64,000 bases of DNA, taken from positions 17,679,440 through 17,743,439 of the forward strand of contig OU015490.1 in NCBI GenBank assembly GCA_907164885.2, given 5' to 3'. The translations under genes and the position numbers were made by a program. Positions 47,620 through 59,065 of the stretch are shown here, piece after piece. Under the pieces are notes generated by a model. It was not told the DNA's origin, ran no database searches, and saw only the letters and a list, made by a program, of their open reading frames with translations. This stretch comes from Dolomedes plantarius. Its lineage: Eukaryota > Arthropoda > Arachnida > Araneae > Dolomedidae. Position 1 is the stretch's first letter. The number at the start of each line of letters is the position of its first letter.

Positions 47620-47910
47620 CAGGGGAGGCCAATTATGTTGGGGGGCCATTTTGCTTAAGCGGAGTTTAGCAGCAAGCCACACCTCTTAAAATTATTGCAT
47701 TTATTAGTTAACTTTGCATTTCAGAAAAGGTATAAATTGTATCATAAAAATCAATAAATATAAATTAAATAAAATATTGGCAGTTTTTCTGGGTGTTTTG
47801 GAGTTTTTAGCTGTCTTTGGCAGTTTTTCTGGCTGTCTGAATTTTTCTGAGTGTCTTGGCGGGCCACCAAAAAAAATAATCTGTAACGGGCCGCTATTTG
47901 CCCACCCCTG
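47620..47910. mobile_element. hAT MITE B, 291 bp, abutting MITE A
   Basis: TIRs CAGGGGAGGCCAATT and (reversed) CAGGGGTGGGCAAAT with GGGGGCCA / GGTGGCCC words inside. A perfect 8 bp duplication CCCTAGAG stands at 47612-47619 and 47911-47918. The left duplication is also the right flank of MITE A, so the two elements share it. Confidence 0.92.
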
Positions 47911-47918
47911 CCCTAGAG

Positions 47919-50454
47919 TATGCTTTTTATTCTTACACCAAAAATATGCTCTCTTATTCTCTTACAAATGTGAAACACAAATATCTTGCTCTTGAAGTTT
48001 AAATTAGTTATACTTGTGTTTTTTTAAGAGGAAAAAAACTATAGAAATAGCACTCGTAGAAAAATTAATGTTTATGAGCATATTCGTGCATGTACATCAT
48101 AAACTCCGTATGAATCACTTTTTAAACCCTCCATTAGTCTTGTGTACCTCACAGATACATGGTGACAACGTTTCATTGCGTAGTATTACAGGTTTTTGAG
48201 TAGGGATCTACCATTACCCTCTAGCTTCCTAAGTCTGCAAGCAGTAGTAAGTAATGAATTTCTTATCTACAATTTGTTTTTGATTGTTTATTTTTATTGA
48301 AAATTAAAACATAACAATTTAATCTGTGATCTGCAACTTCATGATTAAATATTAAAATATTGTTATCAATGATTTAAATATTAATTAAAAATATTAAACA
48401 TCCTTAAAATGATCTTATTATGAAAAAATATTAATATTAAAAAGGTTGTTATTGATACTTAAAAAGGTTCATAATGTATTTATTTCAATTTATCAAAAAA
48501 CTGAAAAATATTTTCATATTTTTAATTTCATAATACTATTTTAACATAGTTTTCTTCAGAAATTTTACAAATAAAGTTAAACCAGGTAGCAATTTTAAGT
48601 GATGTATCTATAAAATACATCACAACCATATGTTAACCTTTACAAGTCACAACTACCTGAGAGTTAAAGGCATTATCTCTTTTAGGATTCTATTTTGCAT
48701 ATGGTTACATTATACATTTATATAACAGTGAAAGAAAAAATTATGTTGACATTTTTTTAAATTGCTTTCATTTTAACACTTTTTAAATTAATTATAAATT
48801 GCTGTAAGTGAAACTATGATCTTTCACTTAAAAAATTAAATATTACCAAACTGTTTATAAAATACTACAATTCTGTTTTGCTTGAGAAATCACTATCTTT
48901 TAAATTAATTTCAAAACAATGTTATTCTAAATGCAATACCTAAAATCAGATAATTTTTAAATATACAAATGATACACAGTCCAAAACAAAATAATTATTC
49001 TTCATCTCATTTTTCCTAAAATCTAGGTTATATCTTAGTACTAGGAAAACCTTATGATAATAACTCCAAAAATACAACTTTATAAATTCATAATAATAAT
49101 AGTATTTTGAAAATACTATTACGGGTTGCAATACTTTTGGTTTTCCTCACATTTGACCTGATATTCATGTAAATAAATAAACATATATATGTATATTTAT
49201 TTGGACGTGAAAAATGGCTGAAACACACAGAAGTTAAAAAAAAAAAAAAATGATCTTCTCAGACTATCACTGACAGCTGTAAATTGAAAATTCTTATACA
49301 CTAATTCAAATACGAGTACTTTTTAAGGAAAAGTAAATGAAAAATAAAAAAGAATCTTGAATGCAAAATTAAGTACTTTTTAAAAAATTTTACTTGTAGC
49401 TTAGTTTAACCAAAGCCCTTAAAAACAGGAACTAGAAATAAGGCCTTTTTAAAGACTTTTACAGACCATATGAACCCAGAAGTAACAGTAAAGAGATTTC
49501 TCTTGGTTGCTTCCAAGTAAGAAGCTTAAATAGCATGCAGATTATCTGAGCACATTTCTAGCAACTTGACAACATTTGTATTAAAGTATGTATAATCTTA
49601 TAATGGAGTTTCCCAATCTGTTTGAGTAGTAATGATGCAAATAGACCTAAACTCTTCCCTAAGTGTCATCAATAACCATAGAAAAGACAACTTTTCGCAT
49701 TTCAACTACCCACAACAAACTTTCAACTAACATCAGATTCAAGATTGAAAAAAAAAGGGGGGTGAGAGTGAGATACAAAATGCATACCTTTATAAGTTTT
49801 TCTTCACCAAAATACCCAACAGAGGTACTGATACTTTCCAAAGTATACTCAGAAATAAGAATTTTAAAACATTTGTATGTACCCACTTATTTGATGCATT
49901 TTATGCATAAAATTACTTCATTTCAAACAACAGATTTGTGTTCGAATGAGTAACTGAATCTTACCTTATGATCAGACTAAGACAAGTTTTGAGTTCATAG
50001 AACATGCAAGAGTCCATTTGTTACATACATGCAGTGTAAATGAACCTTGTCTGATAATTAAAAAAAAAATTTTTTTTAAATATGCAGTAACTATAGTAAC
50101 AGCCTGAGCCAAATTAATATTAAAGACAAGTGGCCAGCAGTTTAGTTTGCTGAAATTTAAATTAAGCCTGATCCAACTTGAAGCATTGAAGTAAAGTTTC
50201 AATTATTTTCACTAAACATTGAATTTAAAATGATCAACAGATATATAAAAGAATTATTTTAGCTGTTTACTCACCGATTTAAAATTAAACTATCCCCTCT
50301 CTCTCTTTTTTTGGGTGTGTGTGCGCGAGGCAGAAAGTTGAATTCAGCGCTTCTTTAGGGATTCTGAGTAAAAGAGCTGATTTCTTACCTTTAAACCCAT
50401 AAGTTGTAACTATGAGATAAATTTGGAAACATATCATTACATCTGCATTTTGAC
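47919..50454. other. No gene recognised
   Basis: Very AT-rich, with A and T runs and an ATATATGTATAT stretch at 49182. The fragment 49440-49478 resembles the right end of the TTAAGGAC repeat. A 21 nt exon-like block (LQLMGLK) on the minus strand at 50389-50409 lies between TTTATCTCATAG and AAG|GTAAGA. A G/C-containing (TG)n piece is at 50312-50328. Confidence 0.35.
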
Positions 50455-51515
50455 AGCTCTGTGGTGTTGAAATTCCATTTTCCATTGAATACTACATTTT
50501 AAACTGTATGGAAAGACTCCTGTGTAATATTTATTGAGTACAGTACTTTTTGACAAATGCGAATAAAGACTAAGTGAATAATACTACATACCAGCTTGTC
50601 ATCAAGGTGGTCAGACCTAAGATACTGAAATTTGATTTTCCATCAAATGCTACACTTCAAACTGCATGGAAAGACCCACGTGTATTATATCCATTTAGTA
50701 GAATGTTTATTGACCAATGCGAGAAATGACTAAGTGAATACTACATACCAGCTTGTCATCAAGGTGGTTAGCCCTGTGTTACTGAATTTTGATTTTACGT
50801 CAAATGCTACATTTCAAACCATATGGAAAGAACCCCATGTATATTCATTGAGTAGAGCACTTTCTGACCAATGGGAGTAAAGACTAAGTGAATACTACAT
50901 ACCAGCATGTCATCAAGGTAGTCTAGTCTGCCCTGTGATACTGATATTTGATTTTCCGTCAAATGCTACCTTTCAAACCATATGGAAAGAACCCCATGTA
51001 TATTCATTGAGTGCTTTTTGACTAATGCAAGCAAAGACTAAGTGAATACTACATACCAGCTTGTCATCAAGGTGGTTATCCCTGTGGTACTGATATTTTA
51101 TTTTCCATCAAATGCTAACTTTCAAACCGCATGGAAAGACCCCCATGTATGATCGAGTACAGAGTGCTTTTTGACCAATGCAAGTAGAGACTAAGTGAAT
51201 ACTACATACCAGCTTGTCATCAAGGTGGTTATCCCTGTGGTACTGATATTTTATTTTCCATCAAATGCTACCTTTCAAATCGCATGGAAAGACCCCCATG
51301 TATGATCGAGTAGAGAGAGCGCGAGTAAAGATTAAGTGAATACTACATACCGGCTTTTCATCAAGGCCCTTTGGTGATGAACTCTGATTTTCCTTCAAAT
51401 GCTACATTTCAAACCATACGGAAAAATCCACCCACCCCATATGTTAATTGAGGAGATTGATTTTTGACCAATGCGATCAGAGATTACTACATACCAGCTT
51501 GTCATCAAGGTAGTT
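50455..51515 (-). repeat. ~150 bp tandem array, seven units
   Basis: The word CTTGTCATCAAGG or a variant lies at about 50595, 50754, 50906, 51060, 51213, 51354 and 51498, giving periods of 159, 152, 154, 153, 141 and 144 bp. The best-kept part of each unit is AAGTGAATACTACATACCAG plus the landmark. Other shared words are TTCCATCAAATGCTAC and CATGGAAAGACCCC. On the minus strand the conserved block reads CTTGATGACAAGCTG|GTATGT, donor-like, and in four units (1, 2, 4 and 5) an AG followed by ten bases precedes it, leaving a short open piece such as DNHLDDKL. No plus or minus frame crosses a unit. Confidence 0.93.
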
Positions 51516-52345
51516 ATTGAACTATCAATCAAAACATGAAAATTTTTACAAATCTCCAGATTCCACTAAAACTGGTACAAATAGCATGACAAATAAATAA
51601 ATGGGATGAACAATACCTGATTATTATATTGGTTATCGCAGTATGTGGCCTTTGCTATTAAAAATGAGGATACTTTTCTACACTGAAGCCATTCCTTTCT
51701 TACAGCACTAATTTTTTTCATGGGAGACCTGCGACAAGTTCTAATGTCTTAACTAACCTGTCACATCCATAAGTTCCATGTGAAATGTATCAAAAGCAAT
51801 CATGATGTATTTTACTGTTTAAGAGCACTGCACAAATGAAATCACTTATTAATTCTGCCATAAAATTATAACTTATGGCACTACTAAAATCAGTACAAGG
51901 ACAGGTATATTTACAGCAAAGTAGAAATATAAATAGTCATAGTAAAATCGTACCTCATTCTGAAGAGGGGTTATATATTTTTTCCCATCTAGACAGACAT
52001 GTTTAAAAACATTTACCACAGTACATGATGTAGTTCGTATGTTTATTTATTTTAAAGAAAAAATTGCACGGTATGCAATCTTACGGCTACCTTAAAAATG
52101 AATGTAACAAGTTTTCATATCATTTTTCATAAAACATTATCACTAAACATTTAGTATTTTTACCAAATCCCAAAATGCTAAGAGATACACCTATAATTTT
52201 TTGCTAAAACAAATGCATTTGTACTTTAAAAAAGACAAACACTATTTAAGTACAAACTGGAAAATAGAATCTAAAATGTTTCATGACCATGAACAGAAAA
52301 AGTTATAAAAATTTAACTATTAAAATCAATGTTAAATGTGGTTCA
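51516..52345. other. No gene recognised
   Basis: AT-rich, no repeats or frames of note. Confidence 0.5.
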
Positions 52346-52361
52346 TATATATATATATATA

Positions 52362-52534
52362 CAGTGGAATCTCGATCTATCGTTTTTCAAGGGACCGATT
52401 GAAATGAACGATAAATGGGGGAAAATGATAGATGCGGTAACATAACAAAGCAATATGATCGTTGGGACTGGATAAAATGAATGACACATACGGAAAAACG
52501 ATGGATCCGAAAACGATCGATCGAGATTCCACTG
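52362..52534. mobile_element. Short Tigger-type MITE, 173 bp
   Basis: TIRs CAGTGGAATCTCGATC (left) and its complement (right) with TA on both sides inside TA tracts. Sub-end words ATCGTTTT and AACGAT recur. It is too small to code for anything. Confidence 0.92.

Positions 52535-52570
<36 letters not shown>
52535..52570. repeat. TA then CA microsatellite
   Basis: A TA tract runs into nine CA units and the next element starts with their last CA. Confidence 0.95.
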
Positions 52571-52572
<2 letters not shown>

Positions 52573-53623
52573 GGTAGCTCTCCTACAGCACAGCATCTTA
52601 CAACACGGTTTCGCTCTAACACGATAAGATAAATTGCGGGAACCCTCGTATAACACTGCAACCTGTAATACAGTTTCGCTCTTAATACGATAAAAAATTT
52701 GCGAAAACCATTATACAATATTGTACCTCTATAGCACTAGATAACATGATTTTTGTTTAACACATTTAAAATCTAAATTACTTTAAAATAATGACGGGAA
52801 GGAATAACAAACTCTAGTAGCTTTACATGGAAATTTATAAACAAATTATAATTTATTCATTTATAACTCTATTCCAATGTCATAGTGGAAAGGGACATTG
52901 CACAGTTTACACGTGTGACATAATACCCCACATGAACGAAGGCTGTGTCATTCGAATTCGTGCTGATGACATTGGCAGATGCATTTTTTATTTTGTTTAG
53001 ATTAATGTACATTTTGATCTCTTTATGAGAAGCTTTGATTTGATCCGCTCATGCCGGAGTAATGTAAATAATTTGTAAAAATGTACATTAAACTTGTAGT
53101 TAGAATATAATGCATAGCAGGACTTAGTTCTTTCGATTCGTCTACCCTTCCACTGAAAGAAGCCGAAAATTCAAAAGGGAGCTGCGAAATTGTCTATCTC
53201 CATACCGTGGAATCTACAATGATCTTGTAAGAACCAGCAAACAAACCCAAATTACAGATTTTTTTAAAGATGATAGAAGGTGCAAAATATCTAAATAAAG
53301 AAAAGGGTTCTTAAAATGAAGGTGATATCGTTCAACCGAAAAAAACGCTCGTTTGATTGTACTGAACAGCGATGAGGAAGAAATTTATTAAATTAAGGTC
53401 GCATTAAATGAAAATATTTTTTGTTTCTTTTCGTTTTGTGTTATACATATTATATTTTTAATAAAAATTAAGTTACTTATTAAAAACAAACTTTTTTTAA
53501 AATTCCATATAAGTTTTTGGAACGTAACTCCCCATTTTGTACTGGCTCTGGGTCTCATATCACACGGTTTCAAACGACACGACATTTTCTAGGAACCTAT
53601 TTACCGTGTTATAGGAGGGTTAC

Positions 53624-53626
<3 letters not shown>
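52571..53626 (+). mobile_element. Tigger-like element, 1.06 kb, internally deleted
   Basis: The right end reversed reads CAGGTAACCCTCCTATAACA and the left end CAGGTAGCTCTCCTACAGCA. TA follows the right end. CA stands at the left, where the microsatellite runs in. Words such as AACACGGTTTCG, AACACGATAA and their relatives repeat inside the left end. The interior keeps a plus-strand transposase C-terminus. Confidence 0.88.
53200..53277 (+). pseudogene. Tigger transposase C-terminal remnant with PIP box
   Basis: The frame through 53227 reads LVRTSKQTQITDFFKDDRRC and stops a few residues later at a TAA. QTQITDFF at 53242-53265 is a canonical PCNA-interacting (PIP) peptide (Q-x-x-I-x-x-F-F) followed by basic residues. 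In pogo-type transposases a PIP motif at the C-terminus is known. The rest of the gene is gone. Confidence 0.7.

Positions 53627-53676
<50 letters not shown>
53627..53676. repeat. (TA)n microsatellite
   Basis: A pure TA tract joins the right end of one Tigger element to the left end of the next. Confidence 0.97.
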
Positions 53677-53679
<3 letters not shown>

Positions 53680-54230
53680 TCGAACCTCCATATATCGAAG
53701 TAGCAAATTGCCGGAAAAAAATTCGATATATAGAAATTTCGATATATAGAATTGAGCTTAGTCTTATCATAATTCTCCTAAAAAAAATTAAAGCTAATTT
53801 CCGTATACGAAACTCCATTTCTAATTTATATGCGAATCCCATTAAATGAAAGTTAATAACTAAAAAAAGGAATTAATATGAAAGATTTATGAGTACTACA
53901 TACCTTTAAAAAAACAATAATGCAGACAGTGGTTACAATGATCACAGTTACATTCTTTAAAAAAAACTACGAATATCTTGCTGAACAGTTAGTTTTGCGG
54001 AAAGTTCAAAGAAATGTTCGTATTTATTCAGTCCACGAAAACCTTCATCAGGGACATTTTCCGTGAATTGAAGTCCACGACATATTGTTTCAAATGCCAA
54101 AAATTGGGAGATTTTATTCTAAAGTTGAATAAAATCTCCCAATTTGTCTAGAAAATTTTTTCGATATATAGAGATTTTTTCGATATATAGAAAATTTCGA
54201 TATGTGGAAGGTCGATATATGGAGGTTCAA

Positions 54231-54233
<3 letters not shown>
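53677..54233 (-). mobile_element. Tigger-type MITE, copy 2
   Basis: The same family and orientation as 7741-8341: ends CAGTCGAACCTCCATATATC and, reversed, CAGTTGAACCTCCATATATC, TA tracts outside, and the same internal blocks. It is 44 bp shorter, lacking part of the repeated TCGATATATAG region near the right end. Confidence 0.92.
53920..54100 (-). pseudogene. Tigger transposase C-terminal fragment, copy 2
   Basis: Reversed, it contains the same GLQF.ENVPDE and FHG/SGLNKYEHF region as the copy at 7948-8154, with indels that break the frame. Found only by comparison with the other two copies. Confidence 0.5.
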
Positions 54234-54293
<60 letters not shown>

Positions 54294-54487
54294 AACAGTC
54301 ATTGCTGTTGCTACATCATAAAATTGAAAAAAGAATGAATAAAATTAATCTCTATATAGTAATTCAATAATCTTAACATCCTCCCCCCCCCCCAAAAAAA
54401 AAGAACCCCAATTCTCCAAAATAAAATCTAAATTATATGAGAAAAGTATTCAAAATGGCTGCTTTTAAACAATGATTTTGGGAACCT

Positions 54488-54571
<84 letters not shown>
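54234..54571. repeat. Two TA tracts around unassigned spacer
   Basis: TA tracts at 54234-54290 and 54491-54571 flank a 200 bp AT-rich spacer with a C run followed by an A run at 54382-54400. Confidence 0.9.
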
Positions 54572-54573
<2 letters not shown>

Positions 54574-55191
54574 ATGGTGGGCAAATGCGGCTCATTGAGT
54601 CAAGTGCGGCTTCCATTAAAATTTTAGTTTTATTTTTTTCCCCCAGAATAATTTGAAGTGTGTGTGTGTGCAAACCAAACCACTGTATTAGCCAGTCAAC
54701 AGTGCGAAAATCAAAATATCTAAACTTACAAAAAGCTGCTTGTGGTCTATTTTTGATTTTTGTTACAACATGTTGCTGTGAATCTTTGTACTCCACAACA
54801 AAGTTCGTGAAGTCAAAACATCATTCACAGTTGATCTATCAACATCTTACAGAATTTGATAACACCTTTAACTAATTTTACGCTAAATTTTATAAGTTTG
54901 GGCAAAGATAGTTGTTAGATGTAATTATACTTTCTATTCAAATATTTTTATTATATTTGATTTTTGTTATATTTGATTTTTATTATATTTGAATTTTATG
55001 ACTAAAATTTTTAAATAATTACTTTCTATTTAATAATTGTATTTTTTATAAGTGTTATTATATGTGATTTTTGAAAATATGCAATTACATTAAATAAAAA
55101 ATTTTGAATTTGAATATCTGCGTGTGGCTCTTTGTAAAATATTAAAAAAAATCAGATTGTGGCTCTCTTTGGTCTCATGCACCCACCACAG
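54572..55191 (+). mobile_element. hAT element, 620 bp, internally deleted
   Basis: The left end CAATGGTGGGCAAATGCGGC and right end reversed CTGTGGTGGGTGCATGAGAC match, with GTGCGGCTT / GAGCCACA words inside both. The flanks ATATATAT and ATATATAC fit an 8 bp duplication inside the TA tract. The interior keeps a small piece of transposase. Confidence 0.75.
54762..54875 (+). pseudogene. hAT transposase dimerisation-domain remnant
   Basis: The frame gives TTCCCESLYSTTKFVKSKHH followed by SQLIYQHLTEFDN, which matches in layout the C-terminal STYACESLFS...KSK.RS.L...HL motif seen at 46060-46140. Everything upstream in the gene is missing. A decayed relative of the GTF2IRD2-like hATs. Confidence 0.65.
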
Positions 55192-55234
55192 ATATATACA
55201 TATATACATAGATATATATATATATATATATACA
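55192..55234. repeat. TA-rich microsatellite
   Basis: TATACA/GATA mixed units and a pure TA tract join the hAT to the next Tigger MITE. Confidence 0.9.
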
Positions 55235-55801
55235 CAGTCGAACCTCCATATATCGAACTTCCCTATATCGAACTCTTAGCAAATCTCCTTGTTCATTACA
55301 TAGAAAAACTGTTTCTATATATCGAAATTTTTTTCACGACATATTGGGAGCTTTTATTCTACTTTAGAATAAAATCTCCCAATTTTTGGTGTTTGAAACA
55401 ATACGTCGTGGACTTCAATTTGTGGAAAATGTCCCTGATGAAGTTTTTAGTGGACTTAATAAATGCGAGCATTTTTTTGATGAACTTTCCTCAAAACTGG
55501 CTGTTCAGCAAGATATTCGTAGTATTTTTTAAAAGAATGTAACTGCGATCACTGTAACCACAGTCTGGATCATTGTTTTTTTAAAAGTATATAGTACTCA
55601 ATAAATCTTTCATATTAATTCATTTTTTAGTTATTAACTTTCATTTAATATGATTCACATATAAATTAGAAATGGAGATTCGTATACAAAAATTAGCTTT
55701 AATTTTAATGTTTTAGGAGAATTATGATAAAACCAAGATCAATTCTATATATCGAATTTTTTTCCGGTATTTTGCTACTTCGATATATGGAGGTTCGACT
55801 G
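55235..55801 (+). mobile_element. Tigger-type MITE, copy 3 (inverted relative to copies 1 and 2)
   Basis: The ends CAGTCGAACCTCCATATATC are perfect at both sides. It is colinear with copies 1 and 2 when reversed. TA follows the right end. CA stands at the left instead of TA. Copies 2 and 3 lie 1 kb apart in inverted orientation and could pair. Confidence 0.92.
55385..55610 (+). pseudogene. Tigger transposase C-terminal fragment, copy 3
   Basis: One frame reads FETIRRGLQFVENVPDEVFS, GLNKCEHFFDELSSKLAVQQ and DIRSIF before a stop, then Cys/His-poor sequence. It is the same protein segment as in copies 1 and 2, so the three copies come from one internally deleted parent. No catalytic part is present. 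Confidence 0.6.
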
Positions 55802-57721
55802 TATATATATATATATATATATATATATGGATTATCTTTCTAATTGACTTTTCCACCAGGAGATTTTATCAAGGAATTACACCTAAACCTTACATATAAT
55901 CCTTTCCCTTAAACACTACCAAAGAATTTTCTTTCAGGTGAAGATAATGCAGATGACGAAAGAAATAAATTAGAAATTTTAAGCTCTGTATTATTGCAGG
56001 AACTTAATTTAAGATAACCAAATTTTCTATAGTCATTTTCAGATTTTTAAACTAAAAAACCAGATGGTTGATCAGATTTTTTTTTTAAATATTAATAACA
56101 TAAAACTTTTTGTACATTTTTATAACATATTTCAGTATAAATTAAGTTTAATTATCAAACTGAAAAAATTTAAATTCTCGTAGAGGAAGAGCAAAAAGGA
56201 TGTTCATTTAATCAGGTTATCAGCAGGCTCAATTCTGAGTTCTCCCATACAGATTTCTAGCACTTAAAAGCACTTATTAAGGACAGTAATTTCAAGGTAC
56301 CTCTCTGGACCCTTAGCTTCCATCCCTTGGGAAAGTGTTTGTTTTAAATTTTGGTTTTAATTTTAATCACAAAACATCAGTTTCAGAAAAACTAATTTGG
56401 CATTTAATGGATAGATTTTAGCCTTTCAGCTCTAAACAACACAGAAATCATGTTCTACTCATTCTGTTAATTTCAGAGAGGCATGTTATTATCATGTCGC
56501 AATGAAATTTTAAGTATCTGAAGTGCAGGATACACTTTTTAATCAAATGAATTTTATTATGTATTTGAATATAGAGGGATGTTATTTCATCCTCTATGCT
56601 TCTAAGAAATACTAAATAAAATTGCCCCCAGAGTTGTTTCATTTTCTAAATTGTTTCCTATTGTTTTGTTAAATGGGATATTAGCATTTCCCACAAGTTG
56701 TAAATTAAAAAAATATAAATATTTTTCTCTTTCACTACATACTTAATTTTTAACTACATTAAGTCTCCTTGCAATAACATTAAACGAGATATAAATTTTG
56801 CCCAAGGTTTTGTAAAGGAAAATCACTTGTAGCTGTGGCCTTCAAGATATTCAATAATCTTTCCTTATCGATCAACAAAAAGTTGATCTTATCAATGAAA
56901 AATTATGTATGCTGATAATTAAAATTTTTTTGTGACAAATTTATTATAAAACATAGTTTCTAATATATTCAAATTAAAATTTTTCTAGTCCTAGAATAAT
57001 TAAAATTATAAGCATATTTTAAACTTTCAGTGACACACTGAAAATATCTAAAACTTATTTAATTGCTTAATTTGTTTAGAATCTTTGATTTAAATGAAAT
57101 TTGTTTTTAAAAATAACCACTTCACCATCAAATCTTTAAAGATTTAAGATGGTTGCCTGACTGAAATTTTTATACCTAAATTTTGCAGACTAGTATAAAA
57201 CTAGCCAACTTCGATTAGATCACACTTCATTGTTCACATTTTTAACATGTCTACCACCAGACAAAATTATCATACACAGTCAATCAGATTGGGATGAAAT
57301 CACTGTCAGTAAATAACAGCACGGCAGATATATATACAATTTTTACCTGCCTTTAAATATCATTACTTATAAAGCATTTAAATATTAATGGAGACAAATG
57401 GCACAGAAATATCAACTCAAATGTTTTGTTTTGGGAAAACAAGGCTTTTTTTTTTAATGTTACCTTGTTTAAACTAAATCTAGATAAAATATAAGCTTTG
57501 AAAATCAATTAAAAGCTACATTCAAATTCTTAAGCAAAAGGAAGTTTTATGTATTATCAAATCATATCAAGAATTTTGAAATATTTGGATTTCAAACAGA
57601 ACAGAAACAATATTTAAATAAATTTCACATAACATTAAAATTTTTATTCTAATGTAGTAACAAGTGCCAACTTGTCTTTTCAACATTTGTCCATTTCACA
57701 CAGCAATTTTATAAGCTTATA
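55802..57721. other. TA tract, then no gene recognised
   Basis: A 27 bp TA tract at 55802-55828 is followed by AT-rich DNA. A 64-codon minus frame (56448-56642) is not recognised and has AT-driven composition. Confidence 0.5.
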
Positions 57722-57850
57722 CATTATGGGAGCTACCCATAGGTGAACCGACATCACTCCCTATGAGGCACAAGAACATCCATGCCTCAGTCAGAATTAG
57801 AACCAAAGCGCACGCCACGAAAGTTTGCGACACTAACCACTATACAATAT
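57722..57850 (-). repeat. tRNA-derived SINE
   Basis: On the minus strand TATAGTGGTTAGTGTCGC matches the A box of Asp/Glu-type tRNAs almost exactly and GGTTCTAATTC 30 bp downstream matches the B box, giving an RNA polymerase III promoter. The anticodon-arm region does not keep a proper tRNA fold. About 65 bp of unrelated tail follow (GTGCCTCATAGGGAGTG...), as in a SINE. Confidence 0.6.
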
Positions 57851-59065
57851 TAGCAACATCATTAAAATTTGTATTTATACCATTTAGACTACTAACAATA
57901 AAACCATTATCCCCAAAAGAATATAAAGGCATAAGTAGACACAAAGGATAGTTACAAACTCAAGCTAGGCACAATCTTCAATCCAAATCATTCTTACTTA
58001 TATAACAAACTTCAAAGGTGGGGGGGATAAAAATCTTCATGCTCAATTTATTCAAACTTGCCAACTTATATTGGAGCACCAAATTTGGTGAATTACATTT
58101 CTCCTAGGAAATCTCACACCCTATTCCCTGATAAACCTTACTTGTTCTTTCTCCCATGAGGAGGTATTTTAGGTTGATTTAGAGCATCATGGTCATCTTT
58201 CGCAACATGAGGGTGAAAGTGACTGGAACCTACGGCTTAAAAGTGATTCTGAACAGTTACAAACACCCATGCCAACTGTCATATTGATGATACTCTAGTT
58301 CCAAAAACTAGTGTCATAGCAATAATCATCATCATCCATAGTTCTTTAAGCATAACAAAGTTTTTTTGACTCCTCCTAATATCTCTAAGCAAAACTTTAT
58401 TTGATACTTACATAATTTTATCTTAAGATTTAAGGCTTTAATACAAAGATTTTAAAAATTAACTAATTTTTTATACCTAACATTTATGTAAAAACAAACC
58501 TCATTTTTTTTCCCTTATTTGTAATTTCAGACATGAAATGCCTTTAAATATTTGAATAAAAACTGAATACTTATGTGAGTAAATTTATTATAAAACCCTT
58601 TTTTAAAAGCAATTGAATAAACTTACATAAGATAATGCAGGAAGATATTAGAAATCCTAAACGGATATCCTGGATGATAGTTTAAGAGGAAAACATAGCA
58701 ACTTTAAAAGGACATACAGCATAGTTAAAAAATTCACCATACAGCCAAAGCTTTAAATGACTTGAAAATATTTTTCAATACAGTTTAAAGATTTCAGAAG
58801 ACTTAAAATATAGTTTTTATCCATTTAGTCTCCTAGAACAGTGTTTTACAGCAGAAAAAGAAATTTCTGAAATTTTTAAGAGAAATTATTTAACAAAACT
58901 AGTTTTAACATGCCTTTAGTAGAAATATTTCAAGACAATTAGTTTGTAAACTCATTTTTTAAAAAAAAAGAGCGTTTTCAAATAAATTTGAATAAACAGA
59001 GGAAGGGTGTCTGACCTGAACTTAAAAAACACAAGGCTAAAAACATTAAACACAATTTACTAATA
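57851..59065. other. No gene recognised
   Basis: AT-rich, with a short G run at 58020 and scattered A/T homopolymers. Confidence 0.5.

Noticed and set aside
45133..49478. A single 4.3 kb TTAAGGAC-type element with three hATs nested inside
   Set aside because: Left- and right-end-like fragments are present, but the only complete copy is 635 bp and the sequence between shows no continuity that I can demonstrate.
56225..56320. Fourth copy of the TTAAGGAC repeat
   Set aside because: Only short AT-rich words (TTATTAAGGACA) match; too little to separate from chance.
57763..57951. 62-codon plus-strand protein
   Set aside because: The region is better explained by a minus-strand tRNA-derived SINE; the frame overlaps its boxes.
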